A stretch of 64,000 nucleotides of DNA from Ilumatobacteraceae bacterium (GTDB taxonomy: Bacteria; Actinomycetota; Acidimicrobiia; Acidimicrobiales; Ilumatobacteraceae): contig JAWPMO010000001.1 of the NCBI GenBank assembly GCA_033344875.1, positions 1,079,595 through 1,143,594 on the forward strand. Direction: 5' to 3'. The position numbers were made by a program, and so were the translations under genes. Positions within the stretch are counted from its first letter, which is position 1. Each line of letters opens with the position of its first letter. Shown here piece after piece: positions 7,637 through 16,530 of the stretch. The notes under the pieces were generated by a model. That model had not been told where the DNA came from, searched no databases, and worked only from the letters and a program-made list of their open reading frames with translations.

Positions 7637-10456
7637 GTGGCCCCACGGCACCGTCTGACGATCCGCTCCATCGAACCCGATCCCCGAGCGGCAGCCATCG
7701 CGGCGGCCGCCGACCAACTCGGCACCGACCTCCAGCGTCCCGATGAGGTGCAGGTCGCGGACCTGTACTTCCTGGAGGGCGACCTCGACCAGGAGCAACG
7801 CAACCGACTGCACGGTTTCCTCGTCGATCCGCTGCTCCAGAAGGGCTCGTGGAACGAGCCGACCACGGACGGCACCGAGATCGCGTTCCTGCCCGGCGTC
7901 ACCGACAATGCGGCCGGCACGCTCCTCCGGGCCTGCGAGCGGCTCGGCTTCGACGTGACCGGAGCGGCGACCGGACGCCGGATCGAGTTCGGGACGTCCG
8001 TCGACCCGACCCGACGCGAGGGTCTCATCAAGCGGGTCGTCGCCAACCCGGTGATCGAACGATGGGAACACGGCTGCATCGAGCCGACGTTCCACCCGCA
8101 GGCGCACGCCACCGGCACGCCGGAGGTCGTCGAGATCGCCGGCAGCACACGTGACGAACTGGTCGAGATCGGGCGCCGGCGCGCCCTGGCCCTCGACCCG
8201 GAAGAGCTCGTCGTGATCCAGGCGTACTACGCCGAACAGGGCCGCGAGCCGACCGATATCGAACTCGAGACCCTCGCTCAGACGTGGAGCGAGCACTGCG
8301 CTCACAAGACGTTCCGGGCCGCGATCACCACCGACGACGGCGAAGACCGGTCGCCGCTGATCGCCATGCTTCGTGAGACCACCGAGTCGATCGATGCGCC
8401 GTTCGTGAAGTCCGCGTTCGTCGGCAATGCCGGGATCATCGGGTTCGAGGGCGACACGACGCTGGCGCTCAAGGCCGAGACCCACAACCACCCGTCGGCG
8501 GTCGAACCGTTCGGTGGGGCGAACACCGGCGTCGGCGGCGTGATCCGCGACGTGCTCGGGATCGGCCATCGCCCGATCGCGATCACCGATGTCCTGTGCT
8601 TCGGCCCGCCGGAGACCCGCCTCGAAGACGTGCCCGACGGCGCGCTCCACCCGCTGCGCATCCGCGAAGGTGTGATCGCCGGCGTCGCCGACTACGGCAA
8701 CAAGATCGGCCTGCCGACCGTGGCCGGCGCGATCGTGTACGACCCCGGGTACACCACCAATCCGCTCGTGTTCGCCGGTTGCATCGGCGCCGCCACGGGG
8801 TGGGAGCCCGATCGGGGGCCGTTCGCCGACGACCGGGTGATCCTGCTCGGAGGCCGCACCGGCCGCGACGGCATCCGCGGCGCCACGTTCAGTTCCCTGA
8901 CCATGGACGCGACGACCGGTGAGGTGGCCGGCGCCTCGGTCCAGATCGGCGACCCGATCGTCGAGAAGTTGCTCATCGACGTGCTCGTCGGCGCCGAAGA
9001 TCTGTACTCGGCGATCACCGACTGCGGGGCCGGCGGGCTCTCCTCGGCGGTCGGCGAGATGGCCGAAGGCGTCGGCGCCGAGATCGATCTCGACCTGGTG
9101 CCGCTCAAGTACGCCGGTCTCGAACCCTGGGAGATCTGGTTGTCCGAGGCACAGGAGCGGATGGTGATCTCCGTCCCACCCGCGAAGCTGGGTGAACTCG
9201 CCGATCGGTGTCGGCCGCACGGCGTCGAGATGTCCGACATCGGTCGGTTCACCGGCGACGGTGTCCTCACGGTGCGCAGCGGCGGCACCGACGTGCTGCA
9301 GATGACGACCGAGTTCCTGCACGACGGTCGACCGCAGCGTGAGATGGTCGCCGAGATGCCGCAGCCGCGCCGTGGCGAGTACGTCAACCGCGAGGTGTCC
9401 GACCACCGCGATGCGCTGCTGCGGTTGCTGTCGCACCGGAACATCGCTTCGAAGTTCCGCACGATCCACCGCTACGACCACGAGATCCTCGGAGCGACCG
9501 CCGTTCGGCCGCTCGTGGGCCGTCTGTCCGACGCCCCGGCCGACGGCGTGGTGATCGCCGACCCGACGGAGACCGCCGGCTTCGCGATCGGCATCGGGTT
9601 GAACCCGTGGCAGGGTCTGCACGATCCCGAGGCGATGGCGTACGGCGCCGTGGACGAGGCGATGCGCAACGTGGTGGCCGTCGGCGCCGACCCCGACCGG
9701 GTCGCACTGCTCGACAACTTCTCGTGGGGCGACCCACTGCGCGCCACGACGCTCGGGGAGCTGGTCGCGGCCGTCGACGGTTGCTGCGCCGCGGCGATGG
9801 CCTACCGGGCGCCGTTCGTGTCCGGCAAGGATTCGCTCAACAACGAGTACACGGGTGCCGACGGCCAGCGGCACTCGGTACCCCCGACGCTCGTGATCAC
9901 CGCGGTCGCCCACGTCCCCGACGCCGACCGTTGCGTCACCCCCGCGCTCGCCCAGGCCGGCAACGTGCTGATCCAGCTCGGGAGCACGAGCCGCGAGTTC
10001 GCCGGCAGCCACCTCGACCTGGTGTTCGGCGAGCCGGCGAAGGTCGGCAGCGCTCCCGCCCCCGACCCCGACGCACCCAGCCGGTACCGCCACCTGCACC
10101 AGGCGATCAACAGCGGGCTGGTGCGCGCCTGCCACGACATCAGCGAAGGGGGCTTGGCCGTCACGCTCGCCGAGATGTGCATCGGCGGTCGGCTGGGCGC
10201 CGAGATCACCGACCTGCCGCACGACCACCTCGCGGCCAGCCTGTTCGCCGAATCGCAGAGTCGGCTGGTGGTCGAGGTCGCCGAAGACGACGTCGAACGG
10301 TTCAGCGACGTCATGCACGAACCGGTCCACGTCCTCGGCCGGGTCATCGTCGAGCAGGAACTGCGTCTGGCCGGCGTCGACCCGATCCCGATCGAGACGT
10401 TGGCCGACGCGTTCAACAGGATCTCGTTCCCCGACCCGATCGGAGACGACGCATGA
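7637..10456 (+). CDS. purL: Phosphoribosylformylglycinamidine synthase, large PurL with PurS-like N terminus
   Basis: A 939-residue enzyme. It converts FGAR, glutamine-derived ammonia and ATP to FGAM (step 4 of IMP synthesis). Residues ~1-75 (ending VADLYFLEGDL and LVDPL) and ~85-170 (PGVTDNAAGTLLRACERLGF) look like two PurS-type modules. Then come the linker WSEHCAHKTF, the synthetase core with AETHNHPS and GGANTGVGGVIRDVLG, and a second AIRS-like half with SGKDSLNNEY. It is longer than the ~740-residue small PurL but lacks the glutaminase, which is the next gene. No separate purS was found nearby. Confidence 0.92.
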   Translation: MAPRHRLTIRSIEPDPRAAAIAAAADQLGTDLQRPDEVQVADLYFLEGDLDQEQRNRLHGFLVDPLLQKGSWNEPTTDGTEIAFLPGVTDNAAGTLLRACERLGFDVTGAATGRRIEFGTSVDPTRREGLIKRVVANPVIERWEHGCIEPTFHPQAHATGTPEVVEIAGSTRDELVEIGRRRALALDPEELVVIQAYYAEQGREPTDIELETLAQTWSEHCAHKTFRAAITTDDGEDRSPLIAMLRETTESIDAPFVKSAFVGNAGIIGFEGDTTLALKAETHNHPSAVEPFGGANTGVGGVIRDVLGIGHRPIAITDVLCFGPPETRLEDVPDGALHPLRIREGVIAGVADYGNKIGLPTVAGAIVYDPGYTTNPLVFAGCIGAATGWEPDRGPFADDRVILLGGRTGRDGIRGATFSSLTMDATTGEVAGASVQIGDPIVEKLLIDVLVGAEDLYSAITDCGAGGLSSAVGEMAEGVGAEIDLDLVPLKYAGLEPWEIWLSEAQERMVISVPPAKLGELADRCRPHGVEMSDIGRFTGDGVLTVRSGGTDVLQMTTEFLHDGRPQREMVAEMPQPRRGEYVNREVSDHRDALLRLLSHRNIASKFRTIHRYDHEILGATAVRPLVGRLSDAPADGVVIADPTETAGFAIGIGLNPWQGLHDPEAMAYGAVDEAMRNVVAVGADPDRVALLDNFSWGDPLRATTLGELVAAVDGCCAAAMAYRAPFVSGKDSLNNEYTGADGQRHSVPPTLVITAVAHVPDADRCVTPALAQAGNVLIQLGSTSREFAGSHLDLVFGEPAKVGSAPAPDPDAPSRYRHLHQAINSGLVRACHDISEGGLAVTLAEMCIGGRLGAEITDLPHDHLAASLFAESQSRLVVEVAEDDVERFSDVMHEPVHVLGRVIVEQELRLAGVDPIPIETLADAFNRISFPDPIGDDA

Positions 10457-11172
10457 CCGCGCCGAACGCGCTCGTGATCGCCGGCCCCGGCACCAACCGC
10501 GACCGCGATCTGGCGCTCGCGTTCGAGCTGGCCGGCGCCTCGGCGACCACGGTGCTCGTCGACGAGTTGATCGAACGGCCACAGTTGCTGAAGTCGGCCC
10601 AGCTGATCGGGGTCGCCGGCGGCTTCTCGTACGGCGACTCACTCGGGGCCGGACGCATGTTGGCGCTCGATCTGATGACCGGCATCGGTGACGAGATGCG
10701 CGACTTCGTGGCCACCGGCCGCCCCGTGATCGGTATCTGCAACGGTTTCCAGGTCCTGACCCGCTCGAAACTGCTGCCCGGTGCGCTCGGTCACAACAGC
10801 CACGGACGGTTCGACTGCCGCTGGGTCGTCCTCGAACCACAGCCGAAGTCGCGCTGCGTGTGGACCAAGGGTCTGGATGATCCGATCCACTGTCCGATCG
10901 CGCACGGCGAGGGTCGGTACGTCCACCCCGACCCCGATGCGCTCGCCGACGCCGGTCAGGTCGCGATTCGCTATCGCAGCACCAACCCCAACGGATCCGT
11001 CGCCGACATCGCCGGCGTGTGCAACGCGACCGGCAACGTGCTGGGTCTGATGCCACACCCCGAGAACTTCGTCATCGGCCGTCAGCACCCACACCATCTG
11101 CGCGGCGCCGGCCTCGACAACCTCGGATTGGCACTGTTCCGCAACGGTGTGGCCGCCGCCAAGGAGATGTGA
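10453..11172 (+). CDS. purQ: Phosphoribosylformylglycinamidine synthase glutaminase subunit
   Basis: A 239-residue class I glutamine amidotransferase that supplies ammonia to PurL. The nucleophile Cys96 lies in GICNGFQ, and His202/Glu204 lie in MPHPE, completing the triad. GGFSYGD near residue 57 is typical of PurQ. The ATGA overlap with purL fixes the start and implies coupled translation at equal amounts. Confidence 0.93.
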   Translation: MTAPNALVIAGPGTNRDRDLALAFELAGASATTVLVDELIERPQLLKSAQLIGVAGGFSYGDSLGAGRMLALDLMTGIGDEMRDFVATGRPVIGICNGFQVLTRSKLLPGALGHNSHGRFDCRWVVLEPQPKSRCVWTKGLDDPIHCPIAHGEGRYVHPDPDALADAGQVAIRYRSTNPNGSVADIAGVCNATGNVLGLMPHPENFVIGRQHPHHLRGAGLDNLGLALFRNGVAAAKEM

Positions 11173-11179
11173 TCGTCCG

Positions 11180-12133
11180 ATGCGCACGAGTCTGTTCGAC
11201 CCGTTCATGGAGATCGACCTCCCGCTGTCCGATCGCCGCGACGGCAAGGTGCGGGCCTCGTGGTCGGTCGGCGAACGGCAACGCCTGATCGTCACGACCG
11301 ACCGCCTCTCGGCGTTCGACCGGGTGCTCGCCGGGGTCCCGTACAAGGGCCAGGTCCTGAACCAGCTGTCGGCGTGGTGGTTCGAACGCACGGCCGACAT
11401 CGTGGCGAACCACGTGGTCTCGGTGCCCGACCCCAACGCGCTGCTCGCCGAGTCGGCGCGCCCGTTGCCGGTCGAGGTCGTCGTTCGTGGCCACATCACC
11501 GGCGTGACCGATACGTCGCTGTGGGGCATGTACGAGACCGGTGCCCGGTCGATGTACGGCTACGAGCTGCCCGACGGGCTCGTCAAGAACACCCCGCTCC
11601 CCCGGCACATCGTGACGCCCACCACCAAGGCCGAAGCGGGCGGCCACGACGAACCGTTGTCGTGCGCCGAGGTCACCGAACGTGGCCTGCTCGACCCCGA
11701 GCTGTGGGACCGTGTGGTCGAAGCCGCACTCGCTGTCTTCCGGCGCGGGGTCGAACTCGGTGCGGCCGCCGGGATGATCCTGGCCGACACCAAGTACGAG
11801 TTCGGCCTCACCGCCGACGACGAGTTGATCCTGATCGACGAGGTCCACACGCCCGACTCGTCCCGATGGTGGGTCGCCGACTCCTACGAGGCACGGCTCG
11901 CCGCGGGCGACGAGCCGGAGAGCCTCGACAAAGAGGTCGTGCGTCGGGCCTTCGCCGCCATCGGCTACAAAGGTGACGGCCCGGTACCCGACGTACCGGG
12001 CGAGGTCTGGTCGGCCACCACCGGGCGGTACATCGTCGCCTACGAACGCCTCACCGGCACCACATTCAGCCCCGGCGCCTATCCGGTCGCCGACCGATTG
12101 GTCGAGAACCTCACGAAAGCAGGCCTGCTGTGA
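11180..12133 (+). CDS. purC: SAICAR synthetase
   Basis: A 317-residue enzyme that joins CAIR and aspartate using ATP. Signature blocks seen are DRLSAFDRVL, VVRGHITGV, EPLSCAEVTERGL, ILADTKYEFGL and DEVHTPDSSRWW. The length is that of the longer (yeast Ade1-like) form rather than the ~240-residue Bacillus form. GKVRASW replaces the usual GKVRDLY in the first strand. It begins 7 bases after purQ. I chose ATG 11180 over a slightly longer reading because it starts at the first conserved block. Confidence 0.9.
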   Translation: MRTSLFDPFMEIDLPLSDRRDGKVRASWSVGERQRLIVTTDRLSAFDRVLAGVPYKGQVLNQLSAWWFERTADIVANHVVSVPDPNALLAESARPLPVEVVVRGHITGVTDTSLWGMYETGARSMYGYELPDGLVKNTPLPRHIVTPTTKAEAGGHDEPLSCAEVTERGLLDPELWDRVVEAALAVFRRGVELGAAAGMILADTKYEFGLTADDELILIDEVHTPDSSRWWVADSYEARLAAGDEPESLDKEVVRRAFAAIGYKGDGPVPDVPGEVWSATTGRYIVAYERLTGTTFSPGAYPVADRLVENLTKAGLL

Positions 12134-13560
12134 ACGAGACGCCCGTCAGCATCAGCGACGGTCCCAAGGAAGAGTGCGGCGTGATGGGGATCTCGACGCC
12201 GCACGGCGACGGCGTGGCGGAGCTGACGTTCTTCGGCCTGTTCGCGCTCCAGCACCGAGGGCAGGAGGCTGCCGGTATCGCCGTGAGCGACGGCCAGCGG
12301 GCGAGGGTCCACAAGGACGAAGGCCTCGTGGCCCACGTCTTCACGCCCGAGGCGATGGCGCCGCTGACCGGCTATCACTCGATCGGCCACACCAGGTACT
12401 CGACCACGGGCTCGAACGCCCAGCGCAACATCCAGCCGTTCCTCGTCGAGACCATGCACGGCCCGCTCGCCGTTGCGCACAACGGCAACATCGTCAACGC
12501 CAGCAGCCTGCGCGAAGAGCTCCTGAACCGTGGGTTCGGGCTCACGGCGACGAGCGACAGCGAGGTCATCGGTCTGATGCTCGCTGCCGCCGGCGGCCGC
12601 ACCTGGCAGGAGCGCCTCGAGCGCACGTTGCCGGCCTGGAAGGGCGCGTTCTCGCTGGTCATGCTCGCCGCCGACGAGGTCATCGCTGTCCGTGACCCGT
12701 GGGGCTTCCGCCCCCTGTCGATCGGACGCCTGCCCCAGGGCGGCCACGCGGTGGCGAGTGAGACATGTGCGCTCCAGACGCTCGGTTGTGTGGAGATCAG
12801 CGAGGTCCAGCCGGGCGAGATCATCACGCTGCGAGGGGCGGAGATCGAACGCCACCAGGCGTTGGCGCCGGCGGCCAGGAGCGCACGCTGCACGTTCGAG
12901 TTCGTGTACTTCTCCCGGCCCGACTCGGTGTGGGACGGCCAGAACGTGCACCACGTGCGCCAGCGGCTCGGTGTCGAACTCGCCCGCGAGAGCGGCGTCG
13001 ACGCCGATGTGGTGATCCCGGTGCCCGACTCCTCGATCCCGGCCGCCATCGGCTATTCCGCCGAGAGCGGCATCCCGCACAACGACGGCCTGATCAAGAA
13101 CCGCTACATCGGCCGCACGTTCATCGAGCCGACCCAGTCGATGCGCGAACGTGGCGTGGCGCTGAAGTTCAACGCCCTGAGCGAGAACCTCGCCGGGAAG
13201 CGGGTGCTGATGATCGACGACTCTCTCGTACGCGGCACCACGGCAGGTCCGTTGGTCAAGATGCTGCGCGATGCGGGAGCGACCGAGGTGCACATGCGCA
13301 TCACGTGCCCACCGATCACGCACGCCTGCCACTTCGGCGTCGACATGGGCCACGACGGTGACCTGATGGCTGCGCAGCGCACCGTCGACGAGATCCGCGA
13401 TCACATCGGCGCCGACAGCCTGGCCTTCCTGTCGCTCGACGGCATGATGCGCGCGGTCGGCGCCGAGGACGGCTACTGCAACGCCTGCTTCACCGGCGAC
13501 TACCCGATCGCCGTCGGTGACGCGCAGGCCAAGCTGTCGTTCGAGGGAGCGATCGCCTGA
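12130..13560 (+). CDS. purF: Amidophosphoribosyltransferase
   Basis: A 476-residue enzyme for the committed step, PRPP plus glutamine to phosphoribosylamine. Cys16 in EECGVMGI would be the nucleophile after removal of a 15-residue propeptide. The glutaminase half has LQHRGQEAAG and HTRYSTTG. The phosphoribosyltransferase half has the PRPP loop LMIDDSLVRGTT. Late Cys residues (YCNACFTG) resemble the Fe-S ligands of Bacillus-type PurF. GTG 12130 overlaps the purC stop (GTGA). Confidence 0.93.
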   Translation: MNETPVSISDGPKEECGVMGISTPHGDGVAELTFFGLFALQHRGQEAAGIAVSDGQRARVHKDEGLVAHVFTPEAMAPLTGYHSIGHTRYSTTGSNAQRNIQPFLVETMHGPLAVAHNGNIVNASSLREELLNRGFGLTATSDSEVIGLMLAAAGGRTWQERLERTLPAWKGAFSLVMLAADEVIAVRDPWGFRPLSIGRLPQGGHAVASETCALQTLGCVEISEVQPGEIITLRGAEIERHQALAPAARSARCTFEFVYFSRPDSVWDGQNVHHVRQRLGVELARESGVDADVVIPVPDSSIPAAIGYSAESGIPHNDGLIKNRYIGRTFIEPTQSMRERGVALKFNALSENLAGKRVLMIDDSLVRGTTAGPLVKMLRDAGATEVHMRITCPPITHACHFGVDMGHDGDLMAAQRTVDEIRDHIGADSLAFLSLDGMMRAVGAEDGYCNACFTGDYPIAVGDAQAKLSFEGAIA

Positions 13561-15776
13561 TGCGCGTCCTGGTCGTCGGCGGAGGCGGGCGCGAACACGC
13601 CATCGCCTGGGCGTGCGAGCAGCACGGGCACACGGTCACCATGGCGAGCGAACTCGGCGAGGTCACGGCCGCCGACGTGGACCTGGTGATCCCCGGACCC
13701 GAATCCGCACTGGTCGCCGGCATCGCCGACGAGTGCGCGTTCCGCAAGATCCCGTGCTTCGGACCCACGTCGAAGCAGGCACGGATCGAGTCGTCGAAGG
13801 GGTTCAGTCGGCAGCTCGCCGACGGCCTCGGCGTGCCGGGACCGAGCTTCGAACGGTTCGAGGAGAACGACGACCGGGGAGCGATCGCCTGGTGGCGTCA
13901 GTTCGGGCGTCCGGTCGTCGTCAAGCTCGACGGGCTCGCAGCCGGCAAGGGCGTCATCGTGCCGACGACCGCCGAGGAGACCGAGGCCGCGATCCGCAGC
14001 ACCGCACTGCTCGGCCCGTTCGTGCTCGAGGAGCTGTTGACCGGCCCCGAGTGCTCGCTGCTCGCGCTGTGCGACGGGTCCACTGCGGTGGCGCTGCCGA
14101 TCGCCCAGGACCACAAGCGTGTCGGCGAAGGCGACACCGGCCCCAACACGGGCGGCATGGGCGCGTATGCACCGGCGCCGATCCGCGAGCGGGCCGACGA
14201 GCTGCTCGCCACCTTCGTGCAACCGATCCTCGACTACTACGCATCGTCGGGCACGCCGTACGTCGGCGTGCTCTACGCCGGGCTGATGCTGACCGCCGAC
14301 GGCCCTCGCCTGATCGAGTACAACTGCCGGTTCGGTGATCCCGAGACGCAGGCGGTGCTGCCGCTGCTCGAATCCGACCTGGCCGAGCTGCTCCTCGCCT
14401 GCACCGCCGACGGGATCGGCGAGCACGAGCTGACGCTGCGCGACGGCGCGGCGTGCACGGTCGTCGCAGCGGCGCCGGGGTATCCGTCGAGTCCCAACAC
14501 CGGCAGTTCGATCAAGCTCGACGGGTTCTCGACGACCGAGTGGGCGAACCGCTCCACGATCGAGCCCGACGCGATCCTGTTCCCCGCCGGGGTCACCGGC
14601 GGCAAGACCTCGGGTGGCCGGGTCCTCGCCGTGACCGGTGTCGGCGTCGACCTGGCGTCGGCCCGCGCTGCGGCATACCGGGGGATGGACGGTGTGTCGT
14701 TCTCGAACATGCACGTGCGTCGCGACATCGGGTGGCGTGCACCGGGCGCGCTGCTCAGGTCGTACGCCGACACCGGCGTCGACATCGACGAGGGGACGCG
14801 AGCCGTCGAGCGGATGACCGGGGCGGTCGAACGCACCCTCGGTGACGACGTGCTGCGGGGCGTCGGCAGCTTCGGTGGAGTCATGTCGGCCAGGCGGATC
14901 CTCGAGATGACCGATCCGGTCCTCGTCGCATCGGCCGACGGCGTCGGCACCAAGGTCGAGCTCGCTGCCCGGCTGGGCAAGGTCCGCGGCGTCGGTATGG
15001 ACATCGTGAACCACTGCATCGACGACGTGCTCGTGCAGTCGGCGAAGCCCCTGTTCTTCCTCGACTACATCGCCGCCAGCACGCTCGACGCCGATCTCGT
15101 CGCCGACGTGGTGACCGGCATGGCCGAGGCGTGCGAGGCATCCGGATGTGTGCTGCTCGGCGGGGAGACCGCCGAGATGCCCGGCGTGTACACGGCCGGT
15201 TCGTTCGACGTGGCCGGCACGCTGGTGGGCATCGCCGAGCGGGGCGAACTCCTTCCACGCGACGACGTGGCACCCGGCGACGTGCTGATCGGTGTGGCGT
15301 CGAGCGGACCGCACACCAACGGGTTCTCGTTCCTGCGCAAGCTCTTCGACTGGGTCCCGATGGACGCCACCCCGCCAGGCTTCGATCGCACGTTGGGCGA
15401 CGCCCTGCTCGAGCCGCATCGTTCGTACCTGCCGGTGCTCGAACACGCGCTCGCGAGCGGGCGCGTCAAGGCGCTCGCCCACATCACCGGCGGTGGGCTG
15501 CCCGAGAACCTCCCGCGCGTCCTGCCCGATGGCGTCGACGCGGAGATCTCACTCGGTTCGTGGCCGCGTGGGCCGCTGTTCGAGCTGATCGCCGAGTTGG
15601 CGATCGGCGTCGACACGCACGAGTTGCACCGGATGCTCAACATGGGCATCGGCATGGTCGTGGTGTGCTCGCCCGACGACGCCGATGAGGTGCAGGCGAG
15701 CATCGGCGAGGAGACCTGGGTGATCGGTGCGCTGGTCGGCAGCGAGGCCGGGAGTCGAACGGTCCACCTCGTCTGA
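13560..15776 (+). CDS. purDM: Bifunctional GAR synthetase - AIR synthetase (PurD-PurM fusion)
   Basis: A 738-residue fusion. Residues 1-~392 are PurD (GGGGREHA, KLDGLAAGKGVIV, DTGPNTGGMGAYAPAP, EYNCRFGDPETQ, ending RRDIGWRA). Residues ~396-738 are PurM (SYADTGVDIDEGTRAVERM, SADGVGTKVELA, GGETAEMPG, ASSGPHTNGFS). It would make GAR from phosphoribosylamine and close FGAM to AIR, the order found in fungal Ade5,7 and in the animal trifunctional protein. The PurD N-domain is about 30 residues shorter than E. coli PurD and lacks the GNAGT block. The start shares one base with the purF stop (TGATG). Confidence 0.92.
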   Translation: MRVLVVGGGGREHAIAWACEQHGHTVTMASELGEVTAADVDLVIPGPESALVAGIADECAFRKIPCFGPTSKQARIESSKGFSRQLADGLGVPGPSFERFEENDDRGAIAWWRQFGRPVVVKLDGLAAGKGVIVPTTAEETEAAIRSTALLGPFVLEELLTGPECSLLALCDGSTAVALPIAQDHKRVGEGDTGPNTGGMGAYAPAPIRERADELLATFVQPILDYYASSGTPYVGVLYAGLMLTADGPRLIEYNCRFGDPETQAVLPLLESDLAELLLACTADGIGEHELTLRDGAACTVVAAAPGYPSSPNTGSSIKLDGFSTTEWANRSTIEPDAILFPAGVTGGKTSGGRVLAVTGVGVDLASARAAAYRGMDGVSFSNMHVRRDIGWRAPGALLRSYADTGVDIDEGTRAVERMTGAVERTLGDDVLRGVGSFGGVMSARRILEMTDPVLVASADGVGTKVELAARLGKVRGVGMDIVNHCIDDVLVQSAKPLFFLDYIAASTLDADLVADVVTGMAEACEASGCVLLGGETAEMPGVYTAGSFDVAGTLVGIAERGELLPRDDVAPGDVLIGVASSGPHTNGFSFLRKLFDWVPMDATPPGFDRTLGDALLEPHRSYLPVLEHALASGRVKALAHITGGGLPENLPRVLPDGVDAEISLGSWPRGPLFELIAELAIGVDTHELHRMLNMGIGMVVVCSPDDADEVQASIGEETWVIGALVGSEAGSRTVHLV

Positions 15777-15780
15777 ACTC

Positions 15781-15797
15781 CTGCCGGCGTCCGGCAG
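15781..15797 (+). terminator. Short GC hairpin after the pur cluster
   Basis: CTGCCGG and CCGGCAG form a 7-bp stem with a CGT loop just after the purDM stop. There is no T-run, so termination is likely but weak. Confidence 0.45.
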
Positions 15798-15800
15798 CCT

Positions 15801-15826
15801 GACATATTCCTTGACAGGAATATGTC
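15801..15826 (+). promoter_or_regulatory. Palindromic operator enclosing a -35 TTGACA
   Basis: GACATATTCC (15801-15810) and GGAATATGTC (15817-15826) are perfect 10-bp inverted arms. The 6 bases between them are exactly TTGACA. A TACGTT -10 follows with 17-bp spacing (15834-15839). The protein of the next gene, an ArsR-type repressor, is the obvious candidate to bind here and block RNA polymerase. Confidence 0.7.
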
Positions 15827-15833
15827 GGGTCGT

Positions 15834-15839
15834 TACGTT
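15834..15839 (+). promoter_or_regulatory. -10 hexamer TACGTT of the ArsR operon
   Basis: It has 17-bp spacing from the TTGACA and ends 6 bases before ATG 15846. Together with the -35 this is the best-formed promoter in the window. Confidence 0.65.
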
Positions 15840-15845
15840 GGGTTC

Positions 15846-16187
15846 ATGGTCGCTGCGACGTTCGTTGCCCTCGGTGAGCCGAGCCGGTTTCGCATCGTCG
15901 AGTTGCTCCGGACCGGCCCGTCGTCGGTCGGCGAAATCGCCGAGGCGCTCGGGATCCGCCAACCGCAAGTGTCCAAGCACCTGCGTGCGCTCAGCGATGC
16001 CGGCGTCGTGGCGGTCGATGCGATCGCCCGCCGGCGGATCTACCGGTTGGAGGCCCAGGCATTCGAGGAGATCGCCGACTGGGTGGGCTCGTTCGAACGA
16101 CTGTGGGAGACGCGCCTCGACTCGCTCGGTCATTTCCTCGAATCGATCGACACGGAAGGAGCACGACATGGCCGACAAGAAGCCTGA
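15846..16187 (+). CDS. ArsR-family transcriptional regulator
   Basis: A 113-residue winged-helix protein. The N terminus LGEPSRFRIVELL leads to SVGEIAEALGIRQPQVSKHLRALSDAGVV, the classic ArsR recognition helix and wing, then RRRIYRLEAQAFEEI. No metal-binding Cys pair is visible. It therefore probably belongs to the metal-independent ArsR group that sits next to SRPBCC genes. ATG 15846 rather than 15822 is chosen because the promoter places the transcript start there and the earlier ATG lies inside the operator. It probably represses its own operon. Confidence 0.85.
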   Translation: MVAATFVALGEPSRFRIVELLRTGPSSVGEIAEALGIRQPQVSKHLRALSDAGVVAVDAIARRRIYRLEAQAFEEIADWVGSFERLWETRLDSLGHFLESIDTEGARHGRQEA

Positions 16188-16521
16188 CGGCGACGAGGTG
16201 CGCGACAAGATCGCCGGGCTCCCGGCGTTCCGCGACGTCGCCGAGCGGTTGCACGAGATCATCATGGAAGCAGCCCCCGATCTGAAGCCGCGACTCTGGT
16301 ACGGGATGCCCGGGTACGCACCGGCCAAGAGCAAGCCGGTCGTCTGCTTCTTCCGGGTCGACGACGACCAGTACGTCACCTTCGGACTGACCGAGAAGGC
16401 CACGCTCGTCGCCGACGAGGGCGGCCCCGAGCATCTCCTGCCGTCGGCGTGGTTCCTCACCGGGCTCGACGCCGCCACCGAGCAACGAATCGCCTCCATC
16501 GTCGAGACCGCGGCGAGCTGA
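16168..16521 (+). CDS. DUF1801 (YdhG-like) protein
   Basis: A 117-residue protein with the family blocks LHEIIMEAAPDLKPRLWYGMPGYA and VCFFRVDDDQYVTFGL. The fold is related to frataxin-like/YdhG proteins of uncertain biochemical role. The start overlaps the ArsR gene by 20 bases, and GGAAGGA lies 8 bases upstream, so it is part of the ArsR operon. Confidence 0.75.
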   Translation: MADKKPDGDEVRDKIAGLPAFRDVAERLHEIIMEAAPDLKPRLWYGMPGYAPAKSKPVVCFFRVDDDQYVTFGLTEKATLVADEGGPEHLLPSAWFLTGLDAATEQRIASIVETAAS

Positions 16522-16530
16522 AGGGACACC

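Noticed and set aside
7052-11056. A 1334-codon open frame on the minus strand through purL and purQ
   Set aside because: It is a GC-bias shadow: only its last 155 codons (the EVE domain) make sense, and the rest is antisense to two certain genes with low-complexity Arg/Asp/Val composition.
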